This document shows, piece after piece, positions 51,577 through 61,570 of a stretch of DNA of 64,000 nucleotides (its first letter is position 1; each line of letters opens with the position of its first letter). Under the pieces are notes generated by a model. That model worked only from the letters and a program-made list of their open reading frames with translations, was not told where the DNA came from and did not search any database. A program made the translations under genes and the position numbers. The stretch is from assembly GCA_036365515.1 (NCBI GenBank), contig CM070874.1, positions 21,588,709-21,652,708 of the forward strand, read 5' to 3'. The stretch comes from Torymus aiolomorphi. Taxonomy: Eukaryota; Arthropoda; Insecta; Hymenoptera; Torymidae.

Positions 51577-51620
<44 letters not shown>
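51100..51620. repeat. Foldback-like inverted repeats flanked by (AT)n
   Basis: Two nested pairs are visible. One is 51216-51262 (TAACCCCAGGGTCCATTATT, then TTTAGTCAC) against 51417-51465. The other is 51338-51372 (CTTTAACCCTGTTTTCTGG) against about 51545-51577 (CCAGAAAACAGAGTTAAAGG). Several RGGGTTTATAAARCCCG-type palindromes lie at the left. AT repeat closes both ends. Confidence 0.65.
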
Positions 51621-51622
<2 letters not shown>

Positions 51623-51779
51623 TAGGGGGGGTACCCCCCTGCTCGCTCTGTTCGCCAACCCCCCATTAGTAAGTGGACTTTTTATTTATCAGTTTTTATT
51701 CTAAAATTAAAAAAAAAATAGTAGAGATTATTATACAGATATTATTAAAAAAATGTAAGGATCATAAGTCTTTATCTAA

Positions 51780-52972
51780 AAAATATTTAACGTACGAGCA
51801 TAGGCATCACAGTTTCTAGGAGTGAGGTTATGTGACGTTTTCGACCCTGAAATCAAAGATTAAGTACAAATAACTTTCTGTGCGGTATGTGGAAAAATTG
51901 TATATTGCCTTCGGTAGCAACGAGGACCACGAACGCACGCGAGTTGTGCCTTTGCTTCGCTTGATCTTGAAATTATGGATAAGCACAAATAATTTTCTGT
52001 ACGACATATGAGGAAATTGTATATCTCTAGGTAAAGGTAATATATGGGCTGAATAGTGACAGAGACTCTATATAATATATAAAAGATATAAAAAGTCTAT
52101 CTTTTCCACGCCATCCAAGAGTTAGATAGGTAGGCGCCTTTCTTTATAGAGGTTTCCCCTTTTTTACTATCTTTGAATTCATTTTCCATTAAATATGTCA
52201 TTTTTTGTTTTTGTAAGAAAAAGTTAGTAAAAAAAGGCCTATTCCTCTGTTAAGAAACTGTATAATTTTCAGTATTACTTTTATTCTATTAAATAAACAT
52301 ATGTTAGATTTTTAAACATTTGTATAGTTATTTAAATAATATAAATTTTAAACTTGAAAGTCATTCAAAGCTTTTGAACTTCATATTGATTTCAAAGGTC
52401 GCTCAAAGGATGACGCTAAAAATATTAATTATGAAGGTCGCTGAAAGCAGACCGAAACTTAAATCGAAACCGTTGTTGAATTCTAAAAGTAGATCGATTT
52501 TGAAGGTTAAGCAAAAGATCAGTTTGTAAGTCATTGAAAATATATTAATTTTAAAGGTTGTTGAAAGCTAATCTATTTTGGAGATCTGAATACTGACATA
52601 TATATGTCATACCTATTTTGAAGGTCGCTGATAGCAGACCGATTTTGAAGGACGCTGATAGCAGACCGATTTTTGAAAGTTAATCAATTTTGGAGGTCTG
52701 ATAGCAGACTGACTTTGAAGGTCATTGATAGCAGACCGATTTTGAAGGTCGCTGATAGCAGACCGATCTTAAAGGTCGCTTCTAACAGACTGGTTTTGAA
52801 GATCGTTGATAGGAGACTAATTTTAAAGGTCGCTGATAGCAGAATGATTTTAAAAACATTTTTTAATAATGTTATTGATAGCAGACCAATTAAGACATTT
52901 TTTAATACATTTTTTTTAATTTAAAAGTCAATAAAAGTAGACCAATTTTGAAGGTCGCTGAAAGCAGACCAA
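51780..52972. repeat. Left inverted arm of the Helitron composite
   Basis: The outer part contains a partly duplicated terminus: the AAGCACAAATAA, CTTTCTGT and GAAATTGTATAT run occurs at about 51855 and 51980. Arrays of GGTCGCTGATAGCAGACCGA units lie at 52610-52972. About 1.2 kb. Confidence 0.85.
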
Positions 52973-53375
52973 TTATCTACTAAGACTTTCAATTAGATTT
53001 TTTATATAATTTAAATTATATTCTTTCAATGACTCCTCTAAATATTCATTATACTTATTTGTTTCTTTTATATTTTCTTCTATTTTTGTATTTAATTCGG
53101 ACAGTCGATTTTCTTCTTCCAATGTATACACGTCTACATATTTTTTTTTCTGGATCCCATAATACTGGAAATTCTGTTTTATTTTGGTTTAAATGATTAT
53201 TGTATTCATCTATTAAATTGTTCATATAATTATTGTCCTCGTGGTCATGTTCAAACAACTGTTTATTTAAATCATCTAAAATTTGAGCTTGTTCAATGGT
53301 GTGAACTTCTATAAATTTTTTTTCTTTTGGATCCCAACGTAATGGTATTGGTTTTACATCACCTTGGTCTGCCAT
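52973..53375 (-). pseudogene. Small protein with duplicated WDP motif, one frameshift
   Basis: ATG at 53375 (MADQGDVKPI); an upstream in-frame ATG (53486) gives a hydrophobic run I doubt. Repeat 1: LRWDPKEKKFIEVHTIEQ then DDLNKQL. Repeat 2: VLWDPEKKYVDVYTLEEE then SELNTKI. It is reached only after a one-base shift in an A9 run (about 53142-53150) and ends at TAA 52973. Both repeats end in predicted helical Asn/Glu/Lys-rich segments. I do not recognise the family. It lies about 300 bp downstream of the helicase end once the Penelope-like insert is discounted, so it may be an accessory gene of the Helitron-like element. Confidence 0.5.
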
Positions 53376-53551
53376 CTTTTTTAATTTAATATACTTTGAA
53401 TTAATATAAATATTATAAAAAATAATTTGTAATTTTATTACATAATAAATATAAGAATAATTATAATTTTGAAGGTATGACGCCATTTTTTATGTTAAGT
53501 ACTTGAAGACGATCTTTGGAGGCAAAAGTGAAAAGATCTTGGGTGTTTTTT

Positions 53552-53592
53552 AGCGACGTTTCGTTGGCTTAGTACGCCAACCTCATCAGGCC
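53552..53592 (-). ncRNA. Possible hammerhead-ribozyme-like core (copy 1)
   Basis: The minus strand reads CTGATGA, then a GTTGGC/GCCAAC stem with loop GTACTAA, then GAAAC and GTC. The order CUGAUGA-stem II-GAAA matches the hammerhead core, and such motifs are established in Penelope-like elements. One G next to CTGATGA is unpaired in stem II, and stems I/III are not obvious, so activity is doubtful. Confidence 0.35.
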
Positions 53593-53796
53593 TTTATTCA
53601 AACACAGAAATAAATTAACATATACAATTATTTTCAACTATATATAGACAATTAAACAACGACGCATGAATACCAAAATCAAAATTACCAAAAATAATAA
53701 ACGTATATATCATACGTCGATCCAATGTTATTATCGACTGAAAACAATAACACATATGCTGTATTTATATACACCGGACGATGTTTACATAAAGAG

Positions 53797-54162
53797 TTAT
53801 ATGGTATCAAGTTCGTTAATAATGGGAAAATACATTGTGCTTAGTCTTTGGATATCTTCCTTTTTGTTAATACTATTTTTATTGTTTTTTATATAGATCA
53901 TTTCGGAAATCCGTCTTTTTTTGTAATTGCTTTCAAAATCTACGACAGATGTATTTTCCCAATCGAATTCATGTCTATTTTCCAATCGATGTTTACTGAC
54001 AACAGACTCTTTATTTTTGTTTGTTTTGTGCTCATTAAAGCGCGTGTATAACGATCTTTTCGTTTGATGATCTTCGATCATTCGGTTAGGTAAAGATATA
54101 ACTAAAAAATGGGATCGTACGAATGTGGTGTATAAATTTGATTGTCTTAATTGCTCTGCACG
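53797..54162 (-). pseudogene. Penelope-like GIY-YIG endonuclease tail (minus copy)
   Basis: About 122 codons of the C-terminal endonuclease: TRFNEHKTNKNKE, then SKHRLENRHEFDW, VVDFESNYKKRRISEMIYI and a C-terminal YFPIINEL. The arrangement R..EH ... H ... ES..KKR.ISE matches the catalytic Arg/His/Glu part of Penelope GIY-YIG domains. The N-terminal GIY-YIG strands and the RT are missing. Upstream of 54162 the open frame simply reads the antisense of the other copy. Confidence 0.75.
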
Positions 54163-54408
54163 CGCATTAATAAGCACAAAACAAACAAAAATAAAGAGTC
54201 TGTTGTCAGTACACATCGATTGGAAAATAGACATGAATTCGATTGGGAAAATACATCTGTCGTAGATTTTGAAAGCAATTACAAAAAAAGACGGATTTCC
54301 GAAATGATCTATATAAAAAACAATAAAAATAGTATTAACAAAAAGGAAGATATCCAAAGACTAAGCACAATGTATTTTCCCATTATTAACGAACTTGATA
54401 CCATATAA
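54151..54408 (+). pseudogene. Penelope-like GIY-YIG endonuclease tail (plus copy)
   Basis: 85 codons. From codon ~4 it is almost identical to the minus copy (TRINKHKTNKNK, FESNYKKRRISEMI, INELDTI), so the two arms are young relative to each other or have been converted. The catalytic Glu region is kept. It is truncated at its start by the head-to-head junction. Confidence 0.75.
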
Positions 54409-54437
54409 CTCTTTATGTAAACATCGTCCGGTATATA

Positions 54438-55936
54438 CAGGGTGTGTCAAAAGTTCCGGGACGGCCAGTTATCTCAGCGGGAATGCATTTTCGGAAAAAA
54501 TGTTTCATACAAAAGATGTAGGATTTTTCCCTGGCTATCTGATGGTGACCTTGAATTTGACCTTGGGCTTGACCTTCAAGGTCATTTGAAGGTCAAGTCG
54601 AATTTTTTAAATGGGAAGCCCCCTTTTTTATTGCGGAAACTGAAAGAGGGAAAAATTCTCTTTCCACCGATATAAGATACATACGGGGTCAAATGTGATC
54701 TAGAGGTCGTTTCAAGGTCAAGTCGGTAAAATGAGGTCAAATTGATCTTTGGCAGTCCATAGCATGGAAACTAAGGGCGTTGGGAAAAAACTTTCCATAC
54801 GAAAGTTTCCGCAAATCGAATGGAGCATCTGATGGTGACCTTGAATTTGACCTTCAAGGTCATTTGAATGTCAAGTCGAATTTTTTGAATGGGAACCCTC
54901 TTTTTGTTGCAGAAATGCGGGCCACGGACCCATGGGTTTTCGGGGTCGCTGAACCCGTATCTGGGGTCGGTTTGCCCCGTTGGATCGACCCAAGGTCGTT
55001 CCAAGGTCAAACTAGAAGGAATTGCAGAAGGTGCTTAAAACCACGGACCCATGGGTTTTCGGGGTCGCTGAACCCGTATCTGGGGTCGGTTTGCCCCGCT
55101 GGATCGACCCAACGTCGTTCCAAGGTCAAACTAGAAGGAATTGCAGAAGGTGCTTAAAACCACGGGCCCATGGGTTTTCGGGGTCGCTGAACCCGTATCT
55201 GGGGTCGGTTTGCCCCGTTGGATCGATCCAAGGTCGTTCCAAGGTCAGCGGTGATTAGCCAGGTCCCAGGTCTGGGTTTTGATCCAGAAACGTTTGCACA
55301 AAAAATGTTTTTTAACGCCCTGATACACGAAATTCGATGGGGTGTCCAGATGATCGGAGTATAAGAACGTTGACCTTCAAATGACCTTCAGCTCACTTTT
55401 AACCCCGTATGTATCTTACACCCCTGGAAAGGTAAGTTTTCCCGCATTTCTGCAACAAAAAGAGGGTTCCCATTCAAAAAATTCGACTTGACCTTTAAAT
55501 GACCTTGAAAGTCAAGCCCAAGGTCAAATTCATGGTCACCATCAGATGCTCCATTCGATTTGCGGAAACTTTCGTATGGAAAGTTTTTTCCCAACGCCCT
55601 TAGTTTCCATACTTTGGACTGCCCAAGATCAATTTGACCTTATTTTACCGACTTGACCTTGAAACGACCTCTAGATCACATTTGACCGCGTATGTGTCTT
55701 ATATCGTTGGAAAGAGAATTTTTCCCTCTTTCGGTTTGCGCAATAAAAAAGGAGGGTTCTCATTTAAAAAATTCGACTTGACCTTCAAATGACCTTGAAG
55801 GTCAAGCCCAAGGTCAAATTCAAGGTCACCATCAGATAGCCAGGGAAAAATCCTACATCTTTTGTATGAAACATTTTTTCCGAAAATGCATTCCCGCTGA
55901 GATAACTGGCCGTCCCGGAACTTTTGACACACCCTG
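54438..55936. mobile_element. 1.5-kb foldback element with TA target duplication
   Basis: Ends CAGGGTGTGTCAAAAGTTC and its complement. The flanks are TA (54436-54437) and TA (55937-55938). The other Penelope-like arm (53761-53790) shows the empty site with TA once, so insertion and duplication length are directly supported. Arms are ~480 bp (54438-54920 and 55445-55936). There is no coding sequence. A TA duplication points to a Tc1/mariner-type transposase acting in trans. Confidence 0.85.
54923..55250. repeat. 119-bp tandem repeat, three copies, in the foldback core
   Basis: Units start CACGGACCCATGGGTTTTCG at 54923, 55042 and 55161. Each holds GGTCGCTGAACCCGTATCTG and two AAGGTC boxes. The third is incomplete. 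Confidence 0.9.
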
Positions 55937-56113
55937 TATAAATACAGCATATGTGTTATTGTTTTCAATCGATAATAACATCGGATCGACGTATGATATA
56001 TACGTTGATTATTTTTGGTAATTTTGATTTTTGTATTCATGCGTCGTTGTTTAATTGTCTTTATATAGTTGAAAATAATTGTATATGTTAATTTATTTCT
56101 GTGTTTGAATAAA

Positions 56114-56153
56114 GGCCTGATGAGATTGGCGTACTAAGCCAACGAAACGTTGC
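56114..56153 (+). ncRNA. Possible hammerhead-ribozyme-like core (copy 2)
   Basis: CTGATGAG, ATTGGC, GTACTAA, GCCAAC, GAAACGTTGC. Same motif as at 53552-53592, with a substitution in stem II and GTC changed to GTT. Confidence 0.3.
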
Positions 56154-56234
56154 TAAAAAACACCAAGATGTTTTCACTTTTGCCTCCAAAGATCGTCTTC
56201 AAGTACTTAATAGTACATTTCGACACGGGTGGGG

Positions 56235-56314
56235 AAGTCGATTATTTAGCTGGTGTGACTTTTTGCACGAGCGAAGCGAGTGCGAAAAAGTCACACCACC
56301 TAAATAATCGACTT
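56235..56314. repeat. Hairpin with ~34-bp arms
   Basis: AAGTCGATTATTTAG and GGTGTGACTTTTTGCAC pair with GTGCGAAAAAGTCACACC and TAAATAATCGACTT around a GAGCGAAGCGA loop. It lies about 95 bp beyond the helicase stop, where a Helitron 3' hairpin might be expected. Confidence 0.8.
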
Positions 56315-56408
56315 ACGCACTAGTTTCGAACGGTATTTTATACCACGAGCGCCGAAAAATCATATCAAAGTTGTGATTTTGAGGTTAGAGTGGTATAAAA
56401 TAATTATA

Positions 56409-58687
56409 ATTGTTCATCAAAAATTTCTTTCCACACAATATTGATAATTTCCTCTGTATTTTCCGAATCATTTTGAATAAATATATTATTAGGATTCCTA
56501 CATCTAGATAGTGCAACATATAATTGTCCATGTCAAAACAATGGTTTTCTAATATAAATACCTATAGCATCAAAACTTTGTCCCTGTGATTTATTTATTT
56601 TCATACAAAAAGCTAAGAGGATAGGAAATTGTTTTCTATTAACTATAAATGGTAATGAAGACGATTCTCCAGTAGTTAATGTTATTCTCGGTATAAAAAC
56701 TTTATTTCCTGATTTTTCACCTGTTATTATTTCAGCTTCTACATTGTATTTAAATAGTCTAATTATTTTTAATCGCGTTCCATTGCATAAACCATCGTTT
56801 ATACTTAAGTTTCTTATTAACATTACTATCGCATTAATTTTCAGATTTAATTTATGTGGAGGTAAACCTTCACGAATATTATGCAAATATTCAATAGGAA
56901 AATTTATGTAAATATTATCATCTGATAGATCAACACCTTTATATGTAGCAGTATCTATACTATAATAAGTCATTTCATCACTATCGATCAATTTTAATAT
57001 TTTATTATTCAGAATAGTTGAATCTTCATTATGAGACGTTAAAATGACACTATTCATAGATAAATTATAATTTATATCTTTATATATTTTCAAACAAACA
57101 TCGTCAGTTTTCCAACTGTTTGGTACTTTGAATGGATTAATTGTTCCCTCTCCAATATCTAATAAAAATGAAGCGAATTCTTCATTGTTAGAACGAATTT
57201 TTTTTTTTTAACTTCATTATATTGAAAAGTGGCCAAATATCTGAATATTTTATTGTTTCTTGTATAATTGTGTTTCTACAGCCGTTTTTAATAACTGGAA
57301 GAATTTGCCGAAAATCTCCTCCTAATACAATTAATTTCCCCCCAAATGGTAAATTATTATTACAAACCTCTCTTAATGTTTTATCTACAATGTCTAAAGC
57401 TTTTTTTGGTATCATTGATGCTTCGTCCCAAATTATTGCATCTACTTCCCGTAATTTTTTCTTATCAGAGTCTAATTTTAAAAATGCACTTTCTATACTT
57501 TCTAAATCTAAAGGTAATTTAAATGTTTTATGACTTGTCATTCCTTTGGGTAATAGTATTGACGCAATACCAGTCCAAGCAAGTGATAACATTTTTTTTT
57601 CTTTAGACAAAAAGTAAAAAATTAATGTTCTGTATAAAAATGTTTTACCTGAACCACCAGGACCGTCTATAAAATGAATCTTATGTTCATTATTTAATAA
57701 TTTCTCAAAATATACTTTTGTTCTAAATTTAGTTGAGTATACATGTTACTAAACATTTCTTCACAGAATAAAATTTCAGTCTTATTAACTACATTACATT
57801 CAACTTTTAAGATTTTATTTGGTTCAGGCAATACAAAATCTATACATGATTTTTCGTTTAATGATAATATTTCATTTATTTGTACGAGGGCATTGTTTAA
57901 TTTATCATTTTTAAAATCTTCTATGAAAAAGTTATTAAATTCCTTCCAAATATTATTACCATTAATATTTTCAGATAGTAAATACCAAGCAAAAAATTGA
58001 CGTAGTTGATATCCTAACATAACGTCACAAGCTTCTTTACAAATATTTTTTATTTGTAAGTCATCATCAACTAAACCCATTTTTATTGCAGTTTCTCTGT
58101 ATGTGTTATATGTAATTTTTTCAGACGTTAATAAATCTTGAAACGAAATTGCATCTTTAACACGATTTAAAATTAATTTTAAATGAAATCGTTCAAAATC
58201 CTTTGGAGAAACAATATTTAAACGACCTATTATATAATTTTCTTGATTTCGTTTTCGTTTTATCCAACATTTATTTTTAAAGTTGCAATATTTAGATATA
58301 TTAACATATTTTATATTCCTTGCATAATTATCTTTTTTATTTAAATCAAACCATGCTGTTAATGTTGTTTTATAATTTTCTAAAGCTTCAGTCTCGTTAT
58401 TTTCTTCAAAAATAATTCTTTGTTGATTTTCTGTATGAACTGATAGACTTATTACTGTACGTTTTCTACCACATAAAGGAAATTTTTCCAATCGCCAAGC
58501 CGCTTCCATTGGACTTAAAAAACTTCCATCAACAAATTGCGGAATTTCAACATATATATTACCATCATTGGTATCATTAACTTTTTCTAATTTACATAAT
58601 GCTCTATCTCCACCTTTATGTATGTAATCAAATATATATTTTATACTTTGAATATTGGCGCAATATTCTACATTAATGTGACACTTA
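56409..58687 (-). pseudogene. Helitron-like Pif1 helicase half
   Basis: Continues the Rep-helicase protein after the mariner. First HINVEYC, YIFDYIHKGGDRA and EAAWRLEKFPL, the conserved region linking Rep to helicase. Then helicase motifs: Walker A GPGGSGKT (about 57645-57668), DEASM (motif II), GGDFRQILPV (motif III), FCMKINKSQGQ (motif V) and GQLYVALSRC (motif VI). Shifts occur in A/T runs near 57690 and 57195, and a stop precedes HGQLYVALSRC. The protein ends near 56409. All key helicase motifs survive, so decay is recent or light. Confidence 0.85.
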
Positions 58688-59981
58688 CGAGGGTCATTTG
58701 ATAAGTACCTAGTCTACAAATGAAAACACCAAAATTTTACAAAAAATAAAATTTATTTTTCAATGTAGTCTCCTTTTAGTTGAATTCACTTGGTCCAGCG
58801 GTGTTCCAATTTTTTTAACCCCGTTGAAAAAAATGTTTTCTCTTGGTTTGCAAAATAGGCCTCCGTGGCGGCGATTACTTCGTTATTGGAGTGGAATCTC
58901 TTCCCGGCGAGCGAATTTTTTAGGTTCGGAAACAAAAAAAAGTCGCACGGAGCCAAATCTGGAGAATACGGTGGATGGGGCAGCAGTTCGTAGCGTAATT
59001 CGACCAATTTAGCCGTGGCGAGTGCAGAAGTGTGAGCCGGTGCATTATCGTGGTGGAAAAGCACTTTCTTTTTAGACAAATGGGGCCGTTTTTCTTCTAA
59101 CACGGCGTCAAATCGGCTCCATAGTTCGGCGTAGTACTGTCCTGTGACCGTTTTGCCCTTCTCCAGATAGTCAATAAAAATCACACCTTGAGAATCCCAG
59201 AAAACAGTGGCCATCACCTTTCCGGCCGACGGGACCGTCTTCGCCTTCTTCGGAGCAGGTTCACCGGGTAAGGTCCACTGTTTTGACTGCTCCTTGGTCT
59301 CTGGAGTGTAGTAGTGAATCCATGTTTCGTCGACGGTCACGTAACGACGCAAAAACTCTTTTGGATTGCGATTAAACAGCTCCAAACACTGCTCTGAACT
59401 GGTCACACGGATGCGCTTGTTGTCTGCAGTCAGCAAACGCGGCACCCACCTTGCTGACAGCTTCCTCATGCCTAAAATCTCATGTAGGATATGCCACACG
59501 CGTTCTTCTGAGATGCCTACTATCGCAGCTATCTCGTGTACCTTTAATCGGCGGTTTGACAAAACGATATCGTGTATTTTTGTCACGTTCTCCTCCGTAG
59601 TGGCTGTTTTCGGAGCACCTGGGCGTGGATCATCAAAAACCGACGTACGACCACGTTGAAACTCGTTATACCAAAATTTAACGGTCGCCATCGAAGGAGA
59701 AGCATCCCCATACACTGCATCCAAGCGTTCTTTAATTTCACTGCGCGATTTCCCTTCCAAAAACAAGAATCGTATCACCGACCGATATTGTTCTTTCTCC
59801 ATTTTTTCAAAAATCAACGGACACATTTGCTTTCGCACGCTCTCAAAAATAAACTACAACTCCGATCCGGCTAAAATTTCGTCTGTAACCGTTTACAGGA
59901 AGATACTGCACTGTAGTGTATTTCTGGTGCGATAGTGGCACCATCTGGCGGTGAGGCTAGGTACTTGTCAAATGACCCTCG
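58688..59981 (-). mobile_element. Mariner element, 1294 bp, irritans-like
   Basis: The 25-bp terminal inverted repeats begin CGAGGGTCATTTGA and differ at one position. TA lies on both sides (58686-58687 and 59982-59983). It carries an almost complete transposase on the minus strand. It interrupts the Helitron-like gene between KKY and HINVE. Confidence 0.93.
58786..59802 (-). CDS. Mariner transposase, cut 11 codons early
   Basis: Start chosen at 59802 (MEKEQYRSVI), which fits family N-termini; an upstream in-frame ATG lies at 59838. An N-terminal paired helix-turn-helix region (residues ~1-110 from this start) binds the inverted repeats. The linker motif WVPRLL is present. The D,D34D triad is kept: TVDETW, FHHDNAPAH and, 35 residues later, Asp of PCDFF, preceded by YSPDLAP. 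The frame stops at KKLEHRWTK with TGA (58786-58788). In frame beyond it lie IQLKGDYIEK and TAA at 58753, the usual family ending, so one nonsense change removes the last residues. Otherwise intact, hence a recent insertion. Confidence 0.92.
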   Translation of the reverse strand: MEKEQYRSVIRFLFLEGKSRSEIKERLDAVYGDASPSMATVKFWYNEFQRGRTSVFDDPRPGAPKTATTEENVTKIHDIVLSNRRLKVHEIAAIVGISEERVWHILHEILGMRKLSARWVPRLLTADNKRIRVTSSEQCLELFNRNPKEFLRRYVTVDETWIHYYTPETKEQSKQWTLPGEPAPKKAKTVPSAGKVMATVFWDSQGVIFIDYLEKGKTVTGQYYAELWSRFDAVLEEKRPHLSKKKVLFHHDNAPAHTSALATAKLVELRYELLPHPPYSPDLAPCDFFLFPNLKNSLAGKRFHSNNEVIAATEAYFANQEKTFFSTGLKKLEHRWTK

Positions 59982-61480
59982 TATATTTTTTTAATAAAAA
60001 ACTATTATAAGGTACTACCATAGAATTATCTACTGTGATTAATTGACTGTTATTTTTTGCTTTATACGTAAAATTTTCTGAGGTATTATTTCTTCGTTTA
60101 TATTCTGGATAACCATTCTTTTTAAATTTTGTATAATTTGTAAATGATTTAGGAAAATTTTTTTTACATATACTTTTATCTTTTATATAACAAGGAGAAC
60201 TATGTGTATGCGGTCCATGGAGCATGTGTTTAATTACTAATTTTTGTAAGTTTTCATCTTCATTTTTGTCTGGTATTTCTGCAGATATATTTATCGTATA
60301 AATATTATTATATTTATCGTATAAATATTATTATATTTATTGTATAAATATATGATATAATATCTCCAAATATTTTATTTTCTTTTATGTCATCTAATAA
60401 TGACATTAATTTTGTATGAAATAATCTAACTGCTATATTTGGAATATCATTTGGTGTAGTCCTTACAGGAAATTTTTGCAAACCTTCTTTTAGCTCTTGC
60501 CACTTAGGATTACATGTTACTGTTATAAATAAGTGAAGTCTCCCAGTATTTCTCATAATAGCCATTGCATCTTGATAATGCTGTTGCATATATTTCGGAC
60601 TACCAATGTAAGTGGCTAGTAGTATACAAATATTTCCTAATCTTTCTTTATTTTCAAAGTTATTAGAAATATTAGAAGCATTATTCATTACATAAGCTAA
60701 TAAACCTTGATAACATTCGACTCTTAATTTTTTTTGATTATTTCGAAAAAAATTCATTCTATTACTTTCCATCATAACGTATGCATGAAAAAAAATTGTT
60801 GTGTTAATTTTCCACAATATAATAATGGACTAAATTTACCATTTGGTAGATAAGCTAATCTATATGAATAATATTGTAGGATAGTAAAATGTTCCTTTTC
60901 TGGAGCGCTTTTCTTTTAGGGTAACCAACATTCCAACCCAAATCTCCTAAAGGAAATAATATCGGGAACACCATAGGATCAATATGATGCGATAATTTAT
61001 TAATATATGTATTTTTTGTTCATTATCAGGAATGTTTTTAGGATATACACATACATCGTAATTTTCTGGAATTTCATTTTTCGATACTATTATTGCTCCA
61101 CATTCAGATGTTACAGGAGCATTATATCTATGCTTTTGATTATTATTTTTACGGACGAAATACAATTTATAATTTGGGTAATTTTCTAAATTTGATATTT
61201 GATATAAATGTTTATAATTTTTTGCGTATGGATTTTGGTTTAATATTTCAATTAATATTCGTATATGTTCATCACTTAAGTCTTGATTTTTTTTAACCTT
61301 CGTTCAAGTGCTGTTAAATTATCATAAATATATAATTGTCCACAACAAGGTTCATCTTTACCGATAGGTAATAAAGTGATTGGCGTAATGTGACAAATTT
61401 GTCCTTGAATTTTTAAATTATAAATTCCTTTTTTCTTTTCATGTTCGAAGTTAGCATTAAAGGTTGCAAAACAAAATAAA
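59982..61480 (-). pseudogene. Helitron-like Rep half
   Basis: Minus-strand blocks in changing frames: IYNLKIQGQICH, CCGQLYIYD, YNAPVTSECGAIIV, CYQGLLAYVM, SPKYMQQHYQDAMAI, the Rep motif FITVTCNPKW, IAVRLFHTKLMSLL, then a gap, then MLHGPHTHSSPCY, CKKNFPKSF, GYPEYKRR and VDNSMVVPYNSFLLKKY at the mariner. These match the N-terminal and Rep regions of animal Helitron proteins. The HUH histidine segment expected between YIYTI and the MLHGP block is gone, replaced by AT repeats at 60290-60350. Endonuclease function is therefore lost. Confidence 0.82.
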
Positions 61481-61570
61481 TTATTTATTAAATATCTGAA
61501 TGTTTAATCATGTAATAACATTTCTTTCAATGTTTTATCATAATCACTTAAAGGTAAAAGTATTATTGTA

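Larger units (their letters stand above)
53498..56209. mobile_element. Head-to-head pair of truncated Penelope-like elements
   Basis: Outer ends 53498-53785 and 55937-56209 are inverted copies of one 3' region, and the inner parts each encode the end of a GIY-YIG endonuclease pointing outward. The two copies meet near 54160. The plus-strand copy is split by a foldback element at 54438-55936. 5' truncation and inverted pairing of partial copies are known for Penelope-like elements. Confidence 0.8.

Noticed and set aside
53848..54051. 67-codon plus frame identical in part to a minus frame
   Set aside because: Antisense of the GIY-YIG tail; the match arises because the two Penelope copies are inverted.
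54771..55258. Open frames of 78-125 codons in the foldback core
   Set aside because: They follow the 119-bp tandem repeat and change frame between arms; no domain.
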